NCBI RefSeq assembly: GCF_023716665.1
Contig: NZ_CP071860.1
Location: 1,302,001-1,366,000 of the forward strand
Length of the DNA: 64,000 nucleotides
Direction of reading: 5' to 3'
Source: Vibrio sp. SCSIO 43135
GTDB lineage: Bacteria; Pseudomonadota; Gammaproteobacteria; Enterobacterales; Vibrionaceae
The notes under the pieces were generated by a model. That model did no database searches. It worked only from the letters and a program-made list of their open reading frames with translations, and had not been told where the DNA came from. Shown piece by piece: positions 33,105 through 42,262 of this stretch. Position 1 is the stretch's first letter; each line of letters begins with the position of its first letter. The position numbers and the translations under genes are program-made.

Positions 33105-33977
33105 ATGCCTACAATGTCTGTTGGAATGGCAATGGGTTTACTCATTGTCGGTAACCTTATTGCGGTTTTCTCTGATGCCTTAATTAAAACCTTGGGCGAA
33201 GACACCGCTGTGTTTCAATTTGTCTTTTTTAGACAGTTAACGGCTGTGCTGATTCTGCTGCCTTTTTGTTATGGCGTGAGTAAAAAGAGTTTCACTGATG
33301 GACTGAAATGGCACGCCCTGCGCGCGCACATATGGTTGCTGGGCGCGATCTTTATGGTGTTTGCCATCAATGCAATGCCATTGGCGACGGCCAACGCCAT
33401 TTTCTATGCTGCACCTTTGATGATGCTGCCGTTAGCATTGGTATTTTTCAAAGAACAGCTTAACCGTTACTCCATCGCGGCGGGTATATTTGGCTTTCTG
33501 GGCGTTCTTGTCATCATTCGTCCAACCGAGTTCGATTGGGCTGCCATTGCAGCGCTTATCGTAGCGTTAACCATTGCCAGCAATAACTTATTGATCCGTA
33601 AACTGCCTAAGCACCAAACCGTGGCGCAAACATTATTGCTCACCAATTTAGCAGGAATTCCGGCCTCACTTGGGCTTGCTATTTGGGAGGGCCGTGAATG
33701 GGATTGGTCACCGCTGATCACCGCCGCGGGTTCAAGCAGTTTTATTCTTATTTACGCGGCAATATGCGTGGTGACGTACCGCTCGGCAGAAAGCAATAAA
33801 ATCGCCAGTGCCGAATACAGCGGTTTGCTTGGAGCAGTTGGCGTAGGTTTGATCTGGTTTGGTGAAATGCCCGATTTAGCCATGGTGATTGGCACAGCAA
33901 TGATCGTGGTGCCGCTTATCTGGTTAGCTCGAAACGAAAAGAAGCAAAACAATACTTCAACAGCCAACGCCGAATAA
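33105..33977 (+). CDS. DMT-superfamily (EamA) transporter
   Basis: 290 aa with ten hydrophobic segments as two EamA repeats (about 8-140 and 150-280). Motifs include FFRQLTAVLILLPF and ANAIFYAAPLMMLPLALVFFKEQ. Probably exports a small metabolite through the inner membrane; substrate unknown. Divergent from the GcvA-like regulator at 32066, and closed by a terminator at 34035. Confidence 0.88.
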   Translation: MPTMSVGMAMGLLIVGNLIAVFSDALIKTLGEDTAVFQFVFFRQLTAVLILLPFCYGVSKKSFTDGLKWHALRAHIWLLGAIFMVFAINAMPLATANAIFYAAPLMMLPLALVFFKEQLNRYSIAAGIFGFLGVLVIIRPTEFDWAAIAALIVALTIASNNLLIRKLPKHQTVAQTLLLTNLAGIPASLGLAIWEGREWDWSPLITAAGSSSFILIYAAICVVTYRSAESNKIASAEYSGLLGAVGVGLIWFGEMPDLAMVIGTAMIVVPLIWLARNEKKQNNTSTANAE

Positions 33978-34034
33978 TGGCGTTGAGATAGAAAACTCAA
34001 TCCGCTTCGCCTGATTGGTAATCCATGAACATTC

Positions 34035-34073
34035 AAGGCGTGTTAAAGCTAACCCTTTCAACACGCCTTTTTT
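34035..34073 (+). terminator. Rho-independent terminator after the DMT transporter
   Basis: A 10-bp stem, AAGGCGTGTT with its complement, extended by AAAG/CTTT across a one-base bulge, followed by TTTTTT. Confidence 0.85.
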
Positions 34074-34077
34074 ATTG

Positions 34078-35010
34078 CTACGTTTGAGACTTCAGCCATT
34101 CGATAAACAGCGTCACTTTCTCACTGCGCCTTGTCGGTAGTGTTGCAGCATAATAGCTTTGTTTGCATGGTACTTCCGTACCGGTAAATGGCGTAATGAG
34201 TTCACCCGATAAAAGCTGGTTTTGCACCAAGCTGCAACGCCCCATGGCAATACCAGCATGGTTAGTCGCAGCCACCACGGCTAAGTCTGAACGGTCGAAA
34301 CCAATACTCGATTGGCTCAACAAGCTTTTAATCCCGTTAGCCTTTGCCCACCCTTGCCATTCATCATCGTTCGAGTCGTAATCCCACGCCTGATTGTCAT
34401 GCAGTAACGTGGTGTTCGCTAGGTTATGAATTGATCCATGCAAATCAAACCTTGCGGCGTACTCACTGGAACAAACAGGAATTATCGTTTCCTGAAATAG
34501 AGTTTCGCAATGCAGTTTCTTTGGCCTGTGTTCGTCGAAGTAAATCGCCACATCGATGCCATAACCTTGAAAATCAACGTTCTCGTTCCCGGTTAATAGT
34601 CTGAGCTCTATATCTGGATAACGCTGGTTAAAGTCGTGTATCCGCGGTACTAACCAACACTGAGCAAAGGACGGCCGTGAATAAACCGTTAGTGGGCCAG
34701 ATACATCGCCACTCTTAACATCAAAGATTTCTTGGTTCAATTCATTGAGCGCTTTTTGCAGCGATTGATAAATGCGAACGCCCTCTTCTGTCAGGGTTAT
34801 CTTCCTGTGAGTACGTTTAAACAGTTGAATACCTATATCTACTTCCAACTTATTGATTCGATGCGAAATCGCACTGGGTGTAAGCGATAACTCTTCCGCC
34901 GCCAACGAAAACGAGCCGTGTCTCGCCGCCACTTCAAAGGTATGAAGTTTGGAAAGTTGAAAGCTGTTAACACGGCTTTGCCCAGAAAATAGGTTCTCTT
35001 TTGTGTACAT
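34078..35010 (-). CDS. dsdC: LysR-family D-serine regulator
   Basis: 310 aa, the size of E. coli DsdC. Winged helix-turn-helix at about residues 17-77 (FQLSKLHTFEVAARHGSFSL, then LTPSAISHRINKLEVDIG). The sensor domain has FQETIIPVCSSEYAARFDLHG. It lies divergent from dsdA, with a 258-base gap for both promoters, which is the classical dsdC-dsdA arrangement, so the name is well supported. It would activate dsdA in response to D-serine. Confidence 0.9.
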   Translation of the reverse strand: MYTKENLFSGQSRVNSFQLSKLHTFEVAARHGSFSLAAEELSLTPSAISHRINKLEVDIGIQLFKRTHRKITLTEEGVRIYQSLQKALNELNQEIFDVKSGDVSGPLTVYSRPSFAQCWLVPRIHDFNQRYPDIELRLLTGNENVDFQGYGIDVAIYFDEHRPKKLHCETLFQETIIPVCSSEYAARFDLHGSIHNLANTTLLHDNQAWDYDSNDDEWQGWAKANGIKSLLSQSSIGFDRSDLAVVAATNHAGIAMGRCSLVQNQLLSGELITPFTGTEVPCKQSYYAATLPTRRSEKVTLFIEWLKSQT

Positions 35011-35268
35011 GGTTTGAATTCAGCTTTGATCAATAAGTAGCGTGTGATTGTAAATCAATGAACGGCTCAAAGGCGTTATACCGGACACAAATTCACACAA
35101 GAAGAATTATAGGTATATTTTGATTCAATATAATTCACACTAAAGTGAAAAATCATCAGTTGTCATCGTTTACTCGCATAGGTCTAATAGGACTAAGCCA
35201 CCAGCGATTTATGGGCGGCTTTAGCAATTCACTTAGCTCACCATAGTGCTCACCAACAGGGATTTACG

Positions 35269-36597
35269 ATGACGATTGATGTCCACACACTGACCAAGCA
35301 ATACCCTTTGCTAAATCAGCTTATCGCGCTAGAGGAAACCGCTTGGTTTAATCCATCTATCACGAGCCTAGAACAAGGTTTGCCCTACGTGGGACTCGAT
35401 GCCAATGATGTTAAAGACGCCAGTGATCGACTAAAGCGATTCGCGCCTTATCTCGAACAAGTGTTTCCAGAAACCGCTAAAACCAACGGCATTATCGAGT
35501 CTGAAGTCGTTGAAATCTCTGCGATGAAACGCTTGCTGGAGCAAGAATACCAAAAGCCAATCTGCGGGCGTTTGCTGCTGAAAAAAGACAGCCACCTGCC
35601 GATTTCCGGCTCGATCAAAGCGCGTGGTGGGATCTATGAAATTTTGGTGCTGGCAGAAACACTTGCGATCGAGGCTGGGTTACTGAGTAAGAGTGACGAC
35701 TACAGTAAATTGGACAGCGATACATTTCGTGATTTCTTCTCACAATACAGTGTTGCAGTAGGCTCTACTGGCAACCTTGGTATGTCGATTGGTATCATCA
35801 GCGCCAAGTTGGGCTTTTCAGTCAGTGTTCATATGTCTGCCGACGCCAAGGAATGGAAGAAAAACAAACTACGCTCCAATGGGGTTAACGTTGTCGAGTA
35901 CGAGCAAGACTATGGCGTCGCAGTCGCACAAGGGCGAAAAGAAGCCGGGAAAGATCCCAACTGTTTTTTCATTGATGACGAAAACTCTCGCTCGCTGTTT
36001 TTGGGCTACTCCGTCGCGGGCGAACGGCTTAAGAAACAGTTTGAAGACAGTGGAGTCCAAGTCGATGCCGAACATCCATTATTCGTTTATCTACCCTGTG
36101 GTGTTGGCGGTGGCCCTGGTGGGGTGGCATTCGGGCTCAAATTAGCGTTTGGCGATCATGTGCATTGTATCTTCGCCGAACCAACCCACTCCCCATGCAT
36201 GCTTCTTGGCGTGCACACTCAGCTTCACGATGAAATCAGCGTTCAAGATATCGGTATTGATAACATAACTGCCGCGGATGGCCTAGCTGTGGGCCGCGCT
36301 TCTGGTTTTGTAGGCCGCGCTATGGAGAGGTTATTGGATGGCTACTTCACCATTTCCGACCAGAGAATGTATCGCTTGTTAGGGCAACTCAATCAATCGG
36401 AAAGCATTCAATTAGAACCCTCAGCGTTAGCAGGTATGATTGGCCCTGTAATACTGGCAAGCGAGAGTGACTACATGGAGCGCATGCAGTTCAGCCCAGA
36501 CAAGATGAACAATGCCACCCACTTAGTTTGGGCGACAGGCGGAGGCATGGTGCCAGAAGAAGAAATGGCGTCGTATCTCGCGAAATCTGGCATTTAA
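35269..36597 (+). CDS. dsdA: D-serine ammonia-lyase (D-serine dehydratase)
   Basis: 442 aa, as in E. coli. PLP enzyme that turns D-serine into pyruvate and ammonia. The PLP lysine is Lys117 in LPISGSIKARGGIYE, and the glycine-rich phosphate loop is CGVGGGPGGVAFG (about 280). AGGGA lies about 8 bases before the ATG. With dsdC it lets the cell survive and use D-serine. No dsdX permease gene is present beside it, so uptake must come from elsewhere. Confidence 0.96.
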   Translation: MTIDVHTLTKQYPLLNQLIALEETAWFNPSITSLEQGLPYVGLDANDVKDASDRLKRFAPYLEQVFPETAKTNGIIESEVVEISAMKRLLEQEYQKPICGRLLLKKDSHLPISGSIKARGGIYEILVLAETLAIEAGLLSKSDDYSKLDSDTFRDFFSQYSVAVGSTGNLGMSIGIISAKLGFSVSVHMSADAKEWKKNKLRSNGVNVVEYEQDYGVAVAQGRKEAGKDPNCFFIDDENSRSLFLGYSVAGERLKKQFEDSGVQVDAEHPLFVYLPCGVGGGPGGVAFGLKLAFGDHVHCIFAEPTHSPCMLLGVHTQLHDEISVQDIGIDNITAADGLAVGRASGFVGRAMERLLDGYFTISDQRMYRLLGQLNQSESIQLEPSALAGMIGPVILASESDYMERMQFSPDKMNNATHLVWATGGGMVPEEEMASYLAKSGI

Positions 36598-36604
36598 TAG
36601 AACA

Positions 36605-36634
36605 AAAAAAGCGAACCGAACGGTTCGCTTTTTT
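36605..36634. terminator. Bidirectional rho-independent terminator (GCGAACC variant)
   Basis: A 14-bp perfect stem, AAAAAAGCGAACCG, and its complement, with A and T runs on the two sides. It lies between convergent dsdA and the small gene at 36639. Confidence 0.92.
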
Positions 36635-36638
36635 GTGT

Positions 36639-36899
36639 CTATTTTAGAGGATCATCATCTGGTAATGCTTTATGAATCCACAGCGCCAATCGGTGTTTGA
36701 TGTTCGCGCCATCGAGCTTACTTTCCGGTAACGGGGAGATTTGCTTTGCATCAACTAAAAACAGATACACCGCTTTGACTCTAACTGGCTGAGGTGACTG
36801 AGGTAAGTCGAAGCCCTGCATTTTGGCCATCTTACCGCCAATTTCTAACGCCTTTTTTACTAGTTTGTCTTCGTTATTGAGTTTCGCGGTTTTAGACAT
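36639..36899 (-). CDS. Small conserved cytoplasmic protein (DUF5062-like)
   Basis: 86 aa, charged, no signal peptide or membrane segment. The pattern KLVKKALEIGGKMAKMQGFDLP then VRVKAVYLFLVDAKQISPLPES and RLALWIHKALPDDD resembles the DUF5062 family found in Vibrionaceae and relatives. Function unknown. Single gene with its own terminator. Confidence 0.75.
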   Translation of the reverse strand: MSKTAKLNNEDKLVKKALEIGGKMAKMQGFDLPQSPQPVRVKAVYLFLVDAKQISPLPESKLDGANIKHRLALWIHKALPDDDPLK

Positions 36900-37153
36900 A
36901 TTTCGGCATCCTCCTTAGTGACTATCAACCTGAGTATACCCAAGTTGAAAATTAACGGTTTTATGTGCGTCTCAAACTGACAAATCCCGTAATATTTATC
37001 CCGTCTCATAGTTTATCCCGCCTCTTAGCGCCCAACACTATCGTCCACACATCCGTCATTCCCTCATATCAAAGGTCAATTTATCTGTTGACCTGTCTAC
37101 AGCTTTATAGTTTAGAGTTCATCACATAGGTTAGAAACTTAAGAAGACAATTT

Positions 37154-37666
37154 ATGAAAATCAGAACTGAAATCGAATCCGACATTAAAACCATCGAAAG
37201 CCTCACTTATGCTGCATTCGAAAATCACCCTCATCATGAAGTGGGAGCAAAACCGACAGAACACCTAATCATCAATAGGTTACGCCAAGACAACGCATTG
37301 TCCTTATCGCTCGTTGCAGAAGAGAACGAACAGATTCTAGGGCACGTTGCATTTTCGCCAGTACAAATTGGTGAGGAAACATCAGGTTGGTACGGCCTAG
37401 CGCCGTTGTCTGTGGCACCTAACCAACAAGGCAAAGGGATCGGTAGTTTGCTTGTGCGCGAAGGTTTAGCACAACTGAAATCACAAGGCGCGAAAGGCAT
37501 CGTTCTACTTGGTGAGCCAGAATATTATGGCCGCTTTGGTTTCAAACAGCGCACTAACCTAACCCTACCGGGAGTCCCGGCGGAATATGTGCTTGCACTA
37601 CTTCTTGAAGAAGATGAAGCGGCGCCAGAGGGTGACATCACTTTCCATGCTGCGTTTACAGGTTAA
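37154..37666 (+). CDS. GNAT-family N-acetyltransferase (YhbS-like)
   Basis: 170 aa. Complete GNAT fold: MKIRTEIESDIKTIESLTYAAF at the N terminus and LAPLSVAPNQQGKGIGSLLVREGL carrying the acetyl-CoA motif QQGKGIG at about residues 96-102. LLGEPEYYGRFGFK is next and is typical of the YhbS subgroup. Substrate unknown. Stands alone between two terminators; the 250 bases upstream show no feature. Confidence 0.9.
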   Translation: MKIRTEIESDIKTIESLTYAAFENHPHHEVGAKPTEHLIINRLRQDNALSLSLVAEENEQILGHVAFSPVQIGEETSGWYGLAPLSVAPNQQGKGIGSLLVREGLAQLKSQGAKGIVLLGEPEYYGRFGFKQRTNLTLPGVPAEYVLALLLEEDEAAPEGDITFHAAFTG

Positions 37667-37711
37667 GCCAACGATTAACCGAAGCGTTTTTGTCAGAACC
37701 TTATGCAAAAA

Positions 37712-37733
37712 AGAGGAGCCACAATGCTCCTCT
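37712..37733. terminator. Rho-independent terminator
   Basis: An 8-bp stem, AGAGGAGC, with its complement, a 6-base loop, then GTTTTG; A-run on the other side. Between convergent GNAT and SnoaL-like genes. Confidence 0.75.
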
Positions 37734-37757
37734 GTTTTGTTTCATTGCCGAAACTCT

Positions 37758-38300
37758 TTAAAACACGCCATTCTCGTTTTGGATATCACCACCGCTTATC
37801 AGAGAGTAGACACGCATGGAGAAGTCCAGCGCTTGAATTGAGTCCCAATGCTCAACAATTCGTCCGTCTTCAATTCGCCAAGTATCAATGATGTTCATGC
37901 CTTTTTGGTCATTACCTCTATCTTCTTTATTCAGCGTCGCGTGGGAATGGAAAATCACGTAATCACCATCAACGAAGATGTGCTTCACATCGTAGGTGTA
38001 ATCTGGGTATTCCTCTACAAACTCTTGCAAAAAGCCCACTAGCCCAGTCACCTTGTCGGGTAAGTTTCGGTTGTGTTGAACATAAGCACTGTCGTTGTAG
38101 TGTTTCAGTACATAGTCAAAATCGTGGTCGTTCATCAAATGTTGAACAAAGTCAGTAATGAGCTCTGCATTTTTTAATTCTTGCTCAGACCAACTTGGCT
38201 TTTTCAGTCCATCTAAATCAACGACGAGCTTATCTGCGGCTTGCGCATAAACGGTTGTAGTCATTAGTAATAAAATGAATGCAGTGATCGCTTTAAACAT
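37758..38300 (-). CDS. Periplasmic SnoaL/NTF2-like protein
   Basis: 180 aa. Signal peptide of about 21 residues (MFKAITAFILLLMTTTVYAQA). The mature part is a cone-shaped SnoaL-like domain (ELITDFVQHLMNDHDFDYVLKHYNDSAYVQHN... and IIDTWRIEDGRIVEHWDSIQ). Members act as small-molecule cyclases/isomerases or have unknown roles. It is divergent from an HxlR regulator 149 bases away, which probably controls it. A pairing of this type is often linked to reactive-electrophile or redox response, but that is only inferred. Confidence 0.82.
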   Translation of the reverse strand: MFKAITAFILLLMTTTVYAQAADKLVVDLDGLKKPSWSEQELKNAELITDFVQHLMNDHDFDYVLKHYNDSAYVQHNRNLPDKVTGLVGFLQEFVEEYPDYTYDVKHIFVDGDYVIFHSHATLNKEDRGNDQKGMNIIDTWRIEDGRIVEHWDSIQALDFSMRVYSLISGGDIQNENGVF

Positions 38301-38449
38301 AATTGGCTCCTAGTGTTCTACTCTTCCTTAGGTATACATTGATCACTATAGTATTTAATAGTAACCTACATAACAAGAAGGCACCGAAATGTTCGCTAGT
38401 CACATTTTGGTTACCTATGAAGCCTATTGAGTTAAAAAAGGAGCCGCGA

Positions 38450-38830
38450 ATGGCAGCACAATCTCAGCCAGAAAGAAGGGTTTTCTACAACAACGAAGAA
38501 TGCCCTGTTCGTAATGTCGTTGCACAAATTGGCGATAAATGGTCACTACTCATACTGTTCGCACTGGTCGATGGAACCGACCGTTTTAACTCACTAAAAT
38601 CAAGAGTAGAAGGGATTTCACAGCGAATGCTGACCCAAACACTGAGGGATTTAGAGCGAGAAGGTTACGTCAATCGAACTGTCTATCCTGAAGTTCCCGT
38701 TCGTGTGGAGTACTGTTTAACAGAAATGGGGCGAGATCTGGTTAAGCCGTTGTATCAGTTGGTAACTTGGGCGGGCGATCATAAGGAAGATATTGAGCGG
38801 GCTCGCAAAGCTTACGATGATAGAAACTAA
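38450..38830 (+). CDS. HxlR-family transcriptional regulator
   Basis: 126 aa from ATG 38450, chosen for the strong AAGGAG six bases before it. The frame is open upstream to 38303, with an alternative ATG at 38417 that extends past the family. Winged helix HxlR domain with the N-terminal cysteine (NNEECPVRNVVAQIGDKWSLLILFAL), followed by MLTQTLRDLEREGYVNRTVYPEVPVRVEYCLTEMG. In several relatives that cysteine senses electrophiles or oxidants. Divergent from the SnoaL-like gene. Confidence 0.9.
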   Translation: MAAQSQPERRVFYNNEECPVRNVVAQIGDKWSLLILFALVDGTDRFNSLKSRVEGISQRMLTQTLRDLEREGYVNRTVYPEVPVRVEYCLTEMGRDLVKPLYQLVTWAGDHKEDIERARKAYDDRN

Positions 38831-38862
38831 GCTAACCACTTGTTAAATCGAGACTAAATTTA

Positions 38863-38889
38863 AAGCCCTTCGAAAACATCGAAGGGCTT
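38863..38889. terminator. Rho-independent terminator
   Basis: A perfect 11-bp stem, AAGCCCTTCGA, around a 5-base loop. Between convergent HxlR and hydrolase genes; the T tail is weak. Confidence 0.7.
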
Positions 38890-38936
38890 AGATTTCAGAG
38901 CAAGAATATAATATTCAGATCTCGCTGCTTTGTGTT

Positions 38937-40106
38937 TTACAAATCCAATGCTTGAGTAAGATCAGACACCATGGTGTCGTACCATGGATTGAACGTAAGC
39001 CTTGCGTGAATATGTTCATTAGCTCGGCCGTCCCAAGCGCTATACCAAACTTCTTCCCCCGCATTACAACGGCTAATTTCATCTGCCGTCATGTCGGAGC
39101 CATTTCGGCAAATACGTTCACTCCCATTCACACCGTAATAAGGGTTGCTCGGTGAATAGAGTATGCCCATATGAGACATATTACTGATCCGCAGCTCTTC
39201 GTTGCGGCTGTAGATGTAGCGGGTGTCTCCGTCCACTTCGCTTGGCTTAGAACCAAACCAAACTAACTTATTGTTTGGGTTGGTAAACTGAGTATCAAAT
39301 ACTTGTTTAATTGCCACGGTATCGAGCACACTGTCGTGCTCAGTCAGCACCATAAACACTGGTCGGTCGAAAGTTTGGTCGTGCAACAAGTTCGTCGCCT
39401 GTTTACTTGAGTTGTAGTATTGAGCAAAACCGTTGGTTGGCACCATGAGATAGCGAGTGTAATTGGTGAAATTGTCAGGATTCATATCTCTTAACCAAGG
39501 CTTGATACCTGAAATCCATGGCGTCATGAAGGCAAGTGGCTCATTAGAAATAAACCCCGGCGAAAACAGCATTAAGCCATCGATGGCCTCATCTTGCGCC
39601 GCATAGGAATAAGCGAGGTTACCACCAGTAGAGAAACCACCAAGGTAAACCTCATCCACGTCTTGTTTAAGCAATTCTACTTGCTTCTCTACGAGAGCAT
39701 TCCACTGTTCATAATCCACATCTAACATGTCTGCTGGGCGGGTGCCGTGACCGGGTAGCAATACCGTACGCACCAACAAACCTTGTTCACTGAGTGATTG
39801 AGCAATATCGACAAACGAGTATGGCGAGTCCCCTAGCCCATGAATCAATAACACTCCTTTGGTCGGTTCAGTATTACTTTTAGGCTTGATTTCTGACGGC
39901 ATATTGGCCGCAAGTTCCTCAGTATGATCACTGGTAAGGAAATAGCGGTTTTCTTTTAGCTGTTGCTCAGTCTCCTGCACATATTGTTCAAAAGAGTCGT
40001 AGTCAGTGAGCACCTTGACAGAAGAGGGCGTATACAAAGGGTGAGTATCACTTGAGGCACACGCAGTAAGCAGTAACGGCAGAAACAGGGCGAATTTTTT
40101 TATCAT
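38937..40106 (-). CDS. Alpha/beta-hydrolase lipoprotein
   Basis: 389 aa from the ATG at 40106, which gives MIKKFALFLPLLLTACASS, a clean lipoprotein signal with lipobox LTAC. The longer open frame to 40196 would bury this signal. Alpha/beta-hydrolase signs are LLIHGLGDSPYSF (oxyanion loop), LLPGHG and the nucleophile elbow GGFSTGGN. A late His (MSHMGILYS) may complete the triad. Probably an esterase or lysophospholipase-like enzyme anchored in the envelope. Substrate unknown. Confidence 0.85.
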   Translation of the reverse strand: MIKKFALFLPLLLTACASSDTHPLYTPSSVKVLTDYDSFEQYVQETEQQLKENRYFLTSDHTEELAANMPSEIKPKSNTEPTKGVLLIHGLGDSPYSFVDIAQSLSEQGLLVRTVLLPGHGTRPADMLDVDYEQWNALVEKQVELLKQDVDEVYLGGFSTGGNLAYSYAAQDEAIDGLMLFSPGFISNEPLAFMTPWISGIKPWLRDMNPDNFTNYTRYLMVPTNGFAQYYNSSKQATNLLHDQTFDRPVFMVLTEHDSVLDTVAIKQVFDTQFTNPNNKLVWFGSKPSEVDGDTRYIYSRNEELRISNMSHMGILYSPSNPYYGVNGSERICRNGSDMTADEISRCNAGEEVWYSAWDGRANEHIHARLTFNPWYDTMVSDLTQALDL

Positions 40107-40353
40107 GGTTAACCATCTAACAGATCGAACTGAGTTCATTATAAATTCAGAACCTGAATGTAATCTGAACCAAACAATTCGACATTGAGATAGCATCTCT
40201 GTTTGGTTAATTCACATCCTTCACAAGGTATAGCTGACAACAAAAATAACAATTGGCACAATCGGATGACATGCTGTCGTGTTTGGATGTCACGAATTGC
40301 TGCTGACTTTGTAATATACAACTGAGACCGCAGCAAACCAAAAGGAAAACAAG

Positions 40354-41127
40354 ATGAAAAACGTAGCATTAGTGACTGGCGCTTCTAACGGTATTGGATT
40401 GGAACTCGCAAAAATCCATGCAGAGCAAGGTAAAGACCTTGTGATTGTTGCTCGCTCTGAAGACAAGTTGGTTGCACTTAAACAAGAGCTAGAAGCAAAA
40501 CACTCTGTGAGCGTCGAAGTCATTGCCGCAGACTTGGCAAAACCTAATGCCGCAAAAACCATTTTTGAGCAAACAGAAGCAATGGGCATAAAGGTACACA
40601 CGCTGATTAACAATGCAGGCTTTGGTGGCCACGGCGAATTCGCCAAACGCGAACTGCACGATGAGCAAGCGATGATTCAAGTGAACATTGCGGCGCTCAC
40701 CGATCTTACCCACTTGTACGTTAAAGGCATGATTGAGCGTAGAGAGGGACAGATCCTTAATGTTTCATCAACGGCTTCCTTTATGCCTGGCCCACTGCAA
40801 GCAGTGTATTACGCAACCAAAGCATACGTGACTTCGTTTAGTCAGGCATTGGCCGAAGAAGTCCAGCAGCACAACGTCACTGTAACCGCTCTTTGCCCTG
40901 GAGCTGTCGATACAGGGTTTGTTGCGGCTGGCAATTTAGAGGGCGTAGACGTGTGGAAAAACGCCAAGTCTGCGCGCTCGGTTGCCGAATGCGGTTATCA
41001 AGCTATGCAGAGAGGGCAACTGGTGGCATTTAACGAAGCTCCGCTAAAATTCTTATTAAATTGGGTCATTCCACTCTTGCCACGTAAAACAGTTCTTAAA
41101 ATTTCTCGTCGATTTATGGAAAAGTAG
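40354..41127 (+). CDS. Short-chain dehydrogenase/reductase
   Basis: 257 aa. Rossmann NAD(P) motif TGASNGIG at residues 8-15, NNAG at about 86-89, catalytic Ser139 region (NVSSTASF) and Tyr152-Lys156 in VYYATK. The C-terminal stretch is DltE-like (LLPRKTVLKISRRFMEK). Substrate unknown. It is followed 28 bases later by an AraC regulator in the same direction, so the two probably form an operon. A lipid or steroid-like substrate is only a guess. Confidence 0.9.
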   Translation: MKNVALVTGASNGIGLELAKIHAEQGKDLVIVARSEDKLVALKQELEAKHSVSVEVIAADLAKPNAAKTIFEQTEAMGIKVHTLINNAGFGGHGEFAKRELHDEQAMIQVNIAALTDLTHLYVKGMIERREGQILNVSSTASFMPGPLQAVYYATKAYVTSFSQALAEEVQQHNVTVTALCPGAVDTGFVAAGNLEGVDVWKNAKSARSVAECGYQAMQRGQLVAFNEAPLKFLLNWVIPLLPRKTVLKISRRFMEK

Positions 41128-41155
41128 CCGAGAGAAAACGGAGTCACGCACGAAT

Positions 41156-42151
41156 ATGAGAAGAGCAAGCCGATTTACTATTCCCCCAAACTGGAAGGTC
41201 TTTTTTAACGACCTCGGTATCGAGGTCCATCAGGTGCTCGCTCATGCGGGGCTGCCTAGCGGACTATTCGATCATGACAAGGTGCAGCTCACAACAGAGC
41301 AGTACTTTCAGTTTTGGCTTGGCATTGAATCCGCCTATGGTGATAAAATGCCGCTCAAGTTTGCCGATGCCTTTAGTTTGGAATCGTGCGACGTGCCAAT
41401 TTACGCTGCGGTTTGCAGCCCAAATTTGAACGCGGCTTTGGAGCGGCTAAGAGAATACAAGCCTTTGATTGGCCCTATGATACTGGATATAGATGCGAAC
41501 CAATCGACAACGCACCTTACTTTGGGGTGCTATGGCTACAACGGTAAGCTACCGAAAATTCTGAGCTTAGTTGAAATAGTGTTCTTTACTCAACTGGCTA
41601 GAATCGCGACTCGTCAACGCATTGAGCCACTTCGCGTTACGCTTCCCGAACCACCAAATAATCTCAAAGGTTATGAAGAATATTTGGGATGCAAAATCAC
41701 GCAAGGCGACCTAGCGACGATAGAATTTCGCACTTCAGATGCCAACGCGCCGTTTCTAACCGACAATCAAGCGATGCTGGCACTGTTCGATAAAGAGCTG
41801 AATCAAAAGTTGGAAGCACTACAACAAGATGACTCTGTGACCAATCGAGTATCGCGAATCCTAACCAGCTCACTGCCACAAGGCGAAAGCAGTATTGAAG
41901 GCGTAGCGGCGCAAATGGCGGTTAGCAAACGAACGCTGCAGCGCAAGCTCGCCGCAGAGGAACAAAGTTTTCAAACCGTGTTGCAGCAAGTACGTTATAA
42001 CTTGGCCGAGCACTACCTAAAGCAAACCCAACTACCTATTCTGGAAGTCTCTTTCTTGCTGGGATTTCAAGAATCTAATTCCTTTATCCGCGCTTACAGC
42101 AGTTGGACAGGTAACTCGCCAACCCAAGCTCGAAACGCCTGTCACCACTGA
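41156..42151 (+). CDS. AraC-family transcriptional regulator
   Basis: 331 aa. N-terminal arabinose-binding-like (OruR/ArgR type) domain (about 15-200) and a C-terminal double helix-turn-helix (about 235-328; SIEGVAAQMAVSKRTLQRKLAAEEQSF and LGFQESNSFIRAYSSWTGNSPTQ). Likely controls the SDR gene just upstream in the same operon. Effector unknown. Confidence 0.92.
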   Translation: MRRASRFTIPPNWKVFFNDLGIEVHQVLAHAGLPSGLFDHDKVQLTTEQYFQFWLGIESAYGDKMPLKFADAFSLESCDVPIYAAVCSPNLNAALERLREYKPLIGPMILDIDANQSTTHLTLGCYGYNGKLPKILSLVEIVFFTQLARIATRQRIEPLRVTLPEPPNNLKGYEEYLGCKITQGDLATIEFRTSDANAPFLTDNQAMLALFDKELNQKLEALQQDDSVTNRVSRILTSSLPQGESSIEGVAAQMAVSKRTLQRKLAAEEQSFQTVLQQVRYNLAEHYLKQTQLPILEVSFLLGFQESNSFIRAYSSWTGNSPTQARNACHH

Positions 42152-42179
42152 CTATAATGGCGGATATAAGACACTTAAA

Positions 42180-42212
42180 AGCCCAATTGCCAGATGGTGC
42201 TGCAATTGGGCT
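42180..42212 (+). terminator. Rho-independent terminator after the AraC gene
   Basis: A perfect 11-bp stem, AGCCCAATTGC, with an 11-base loop and a T-rich tail (TCATTTTTT). Confidence 0.85.
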
Positions 42213-42262
42213 TCATTTTTTGGCCGAAGACTTAAATGTTAAGTTGGTTTGCCAATAGCCAG

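Noticed and set aside
38303..38449. Longer N terminus for the HxlR regulator
   Set aside because: A strong AAGGAG directly precedes ATG 38450, and the extra residues are not part of the family.
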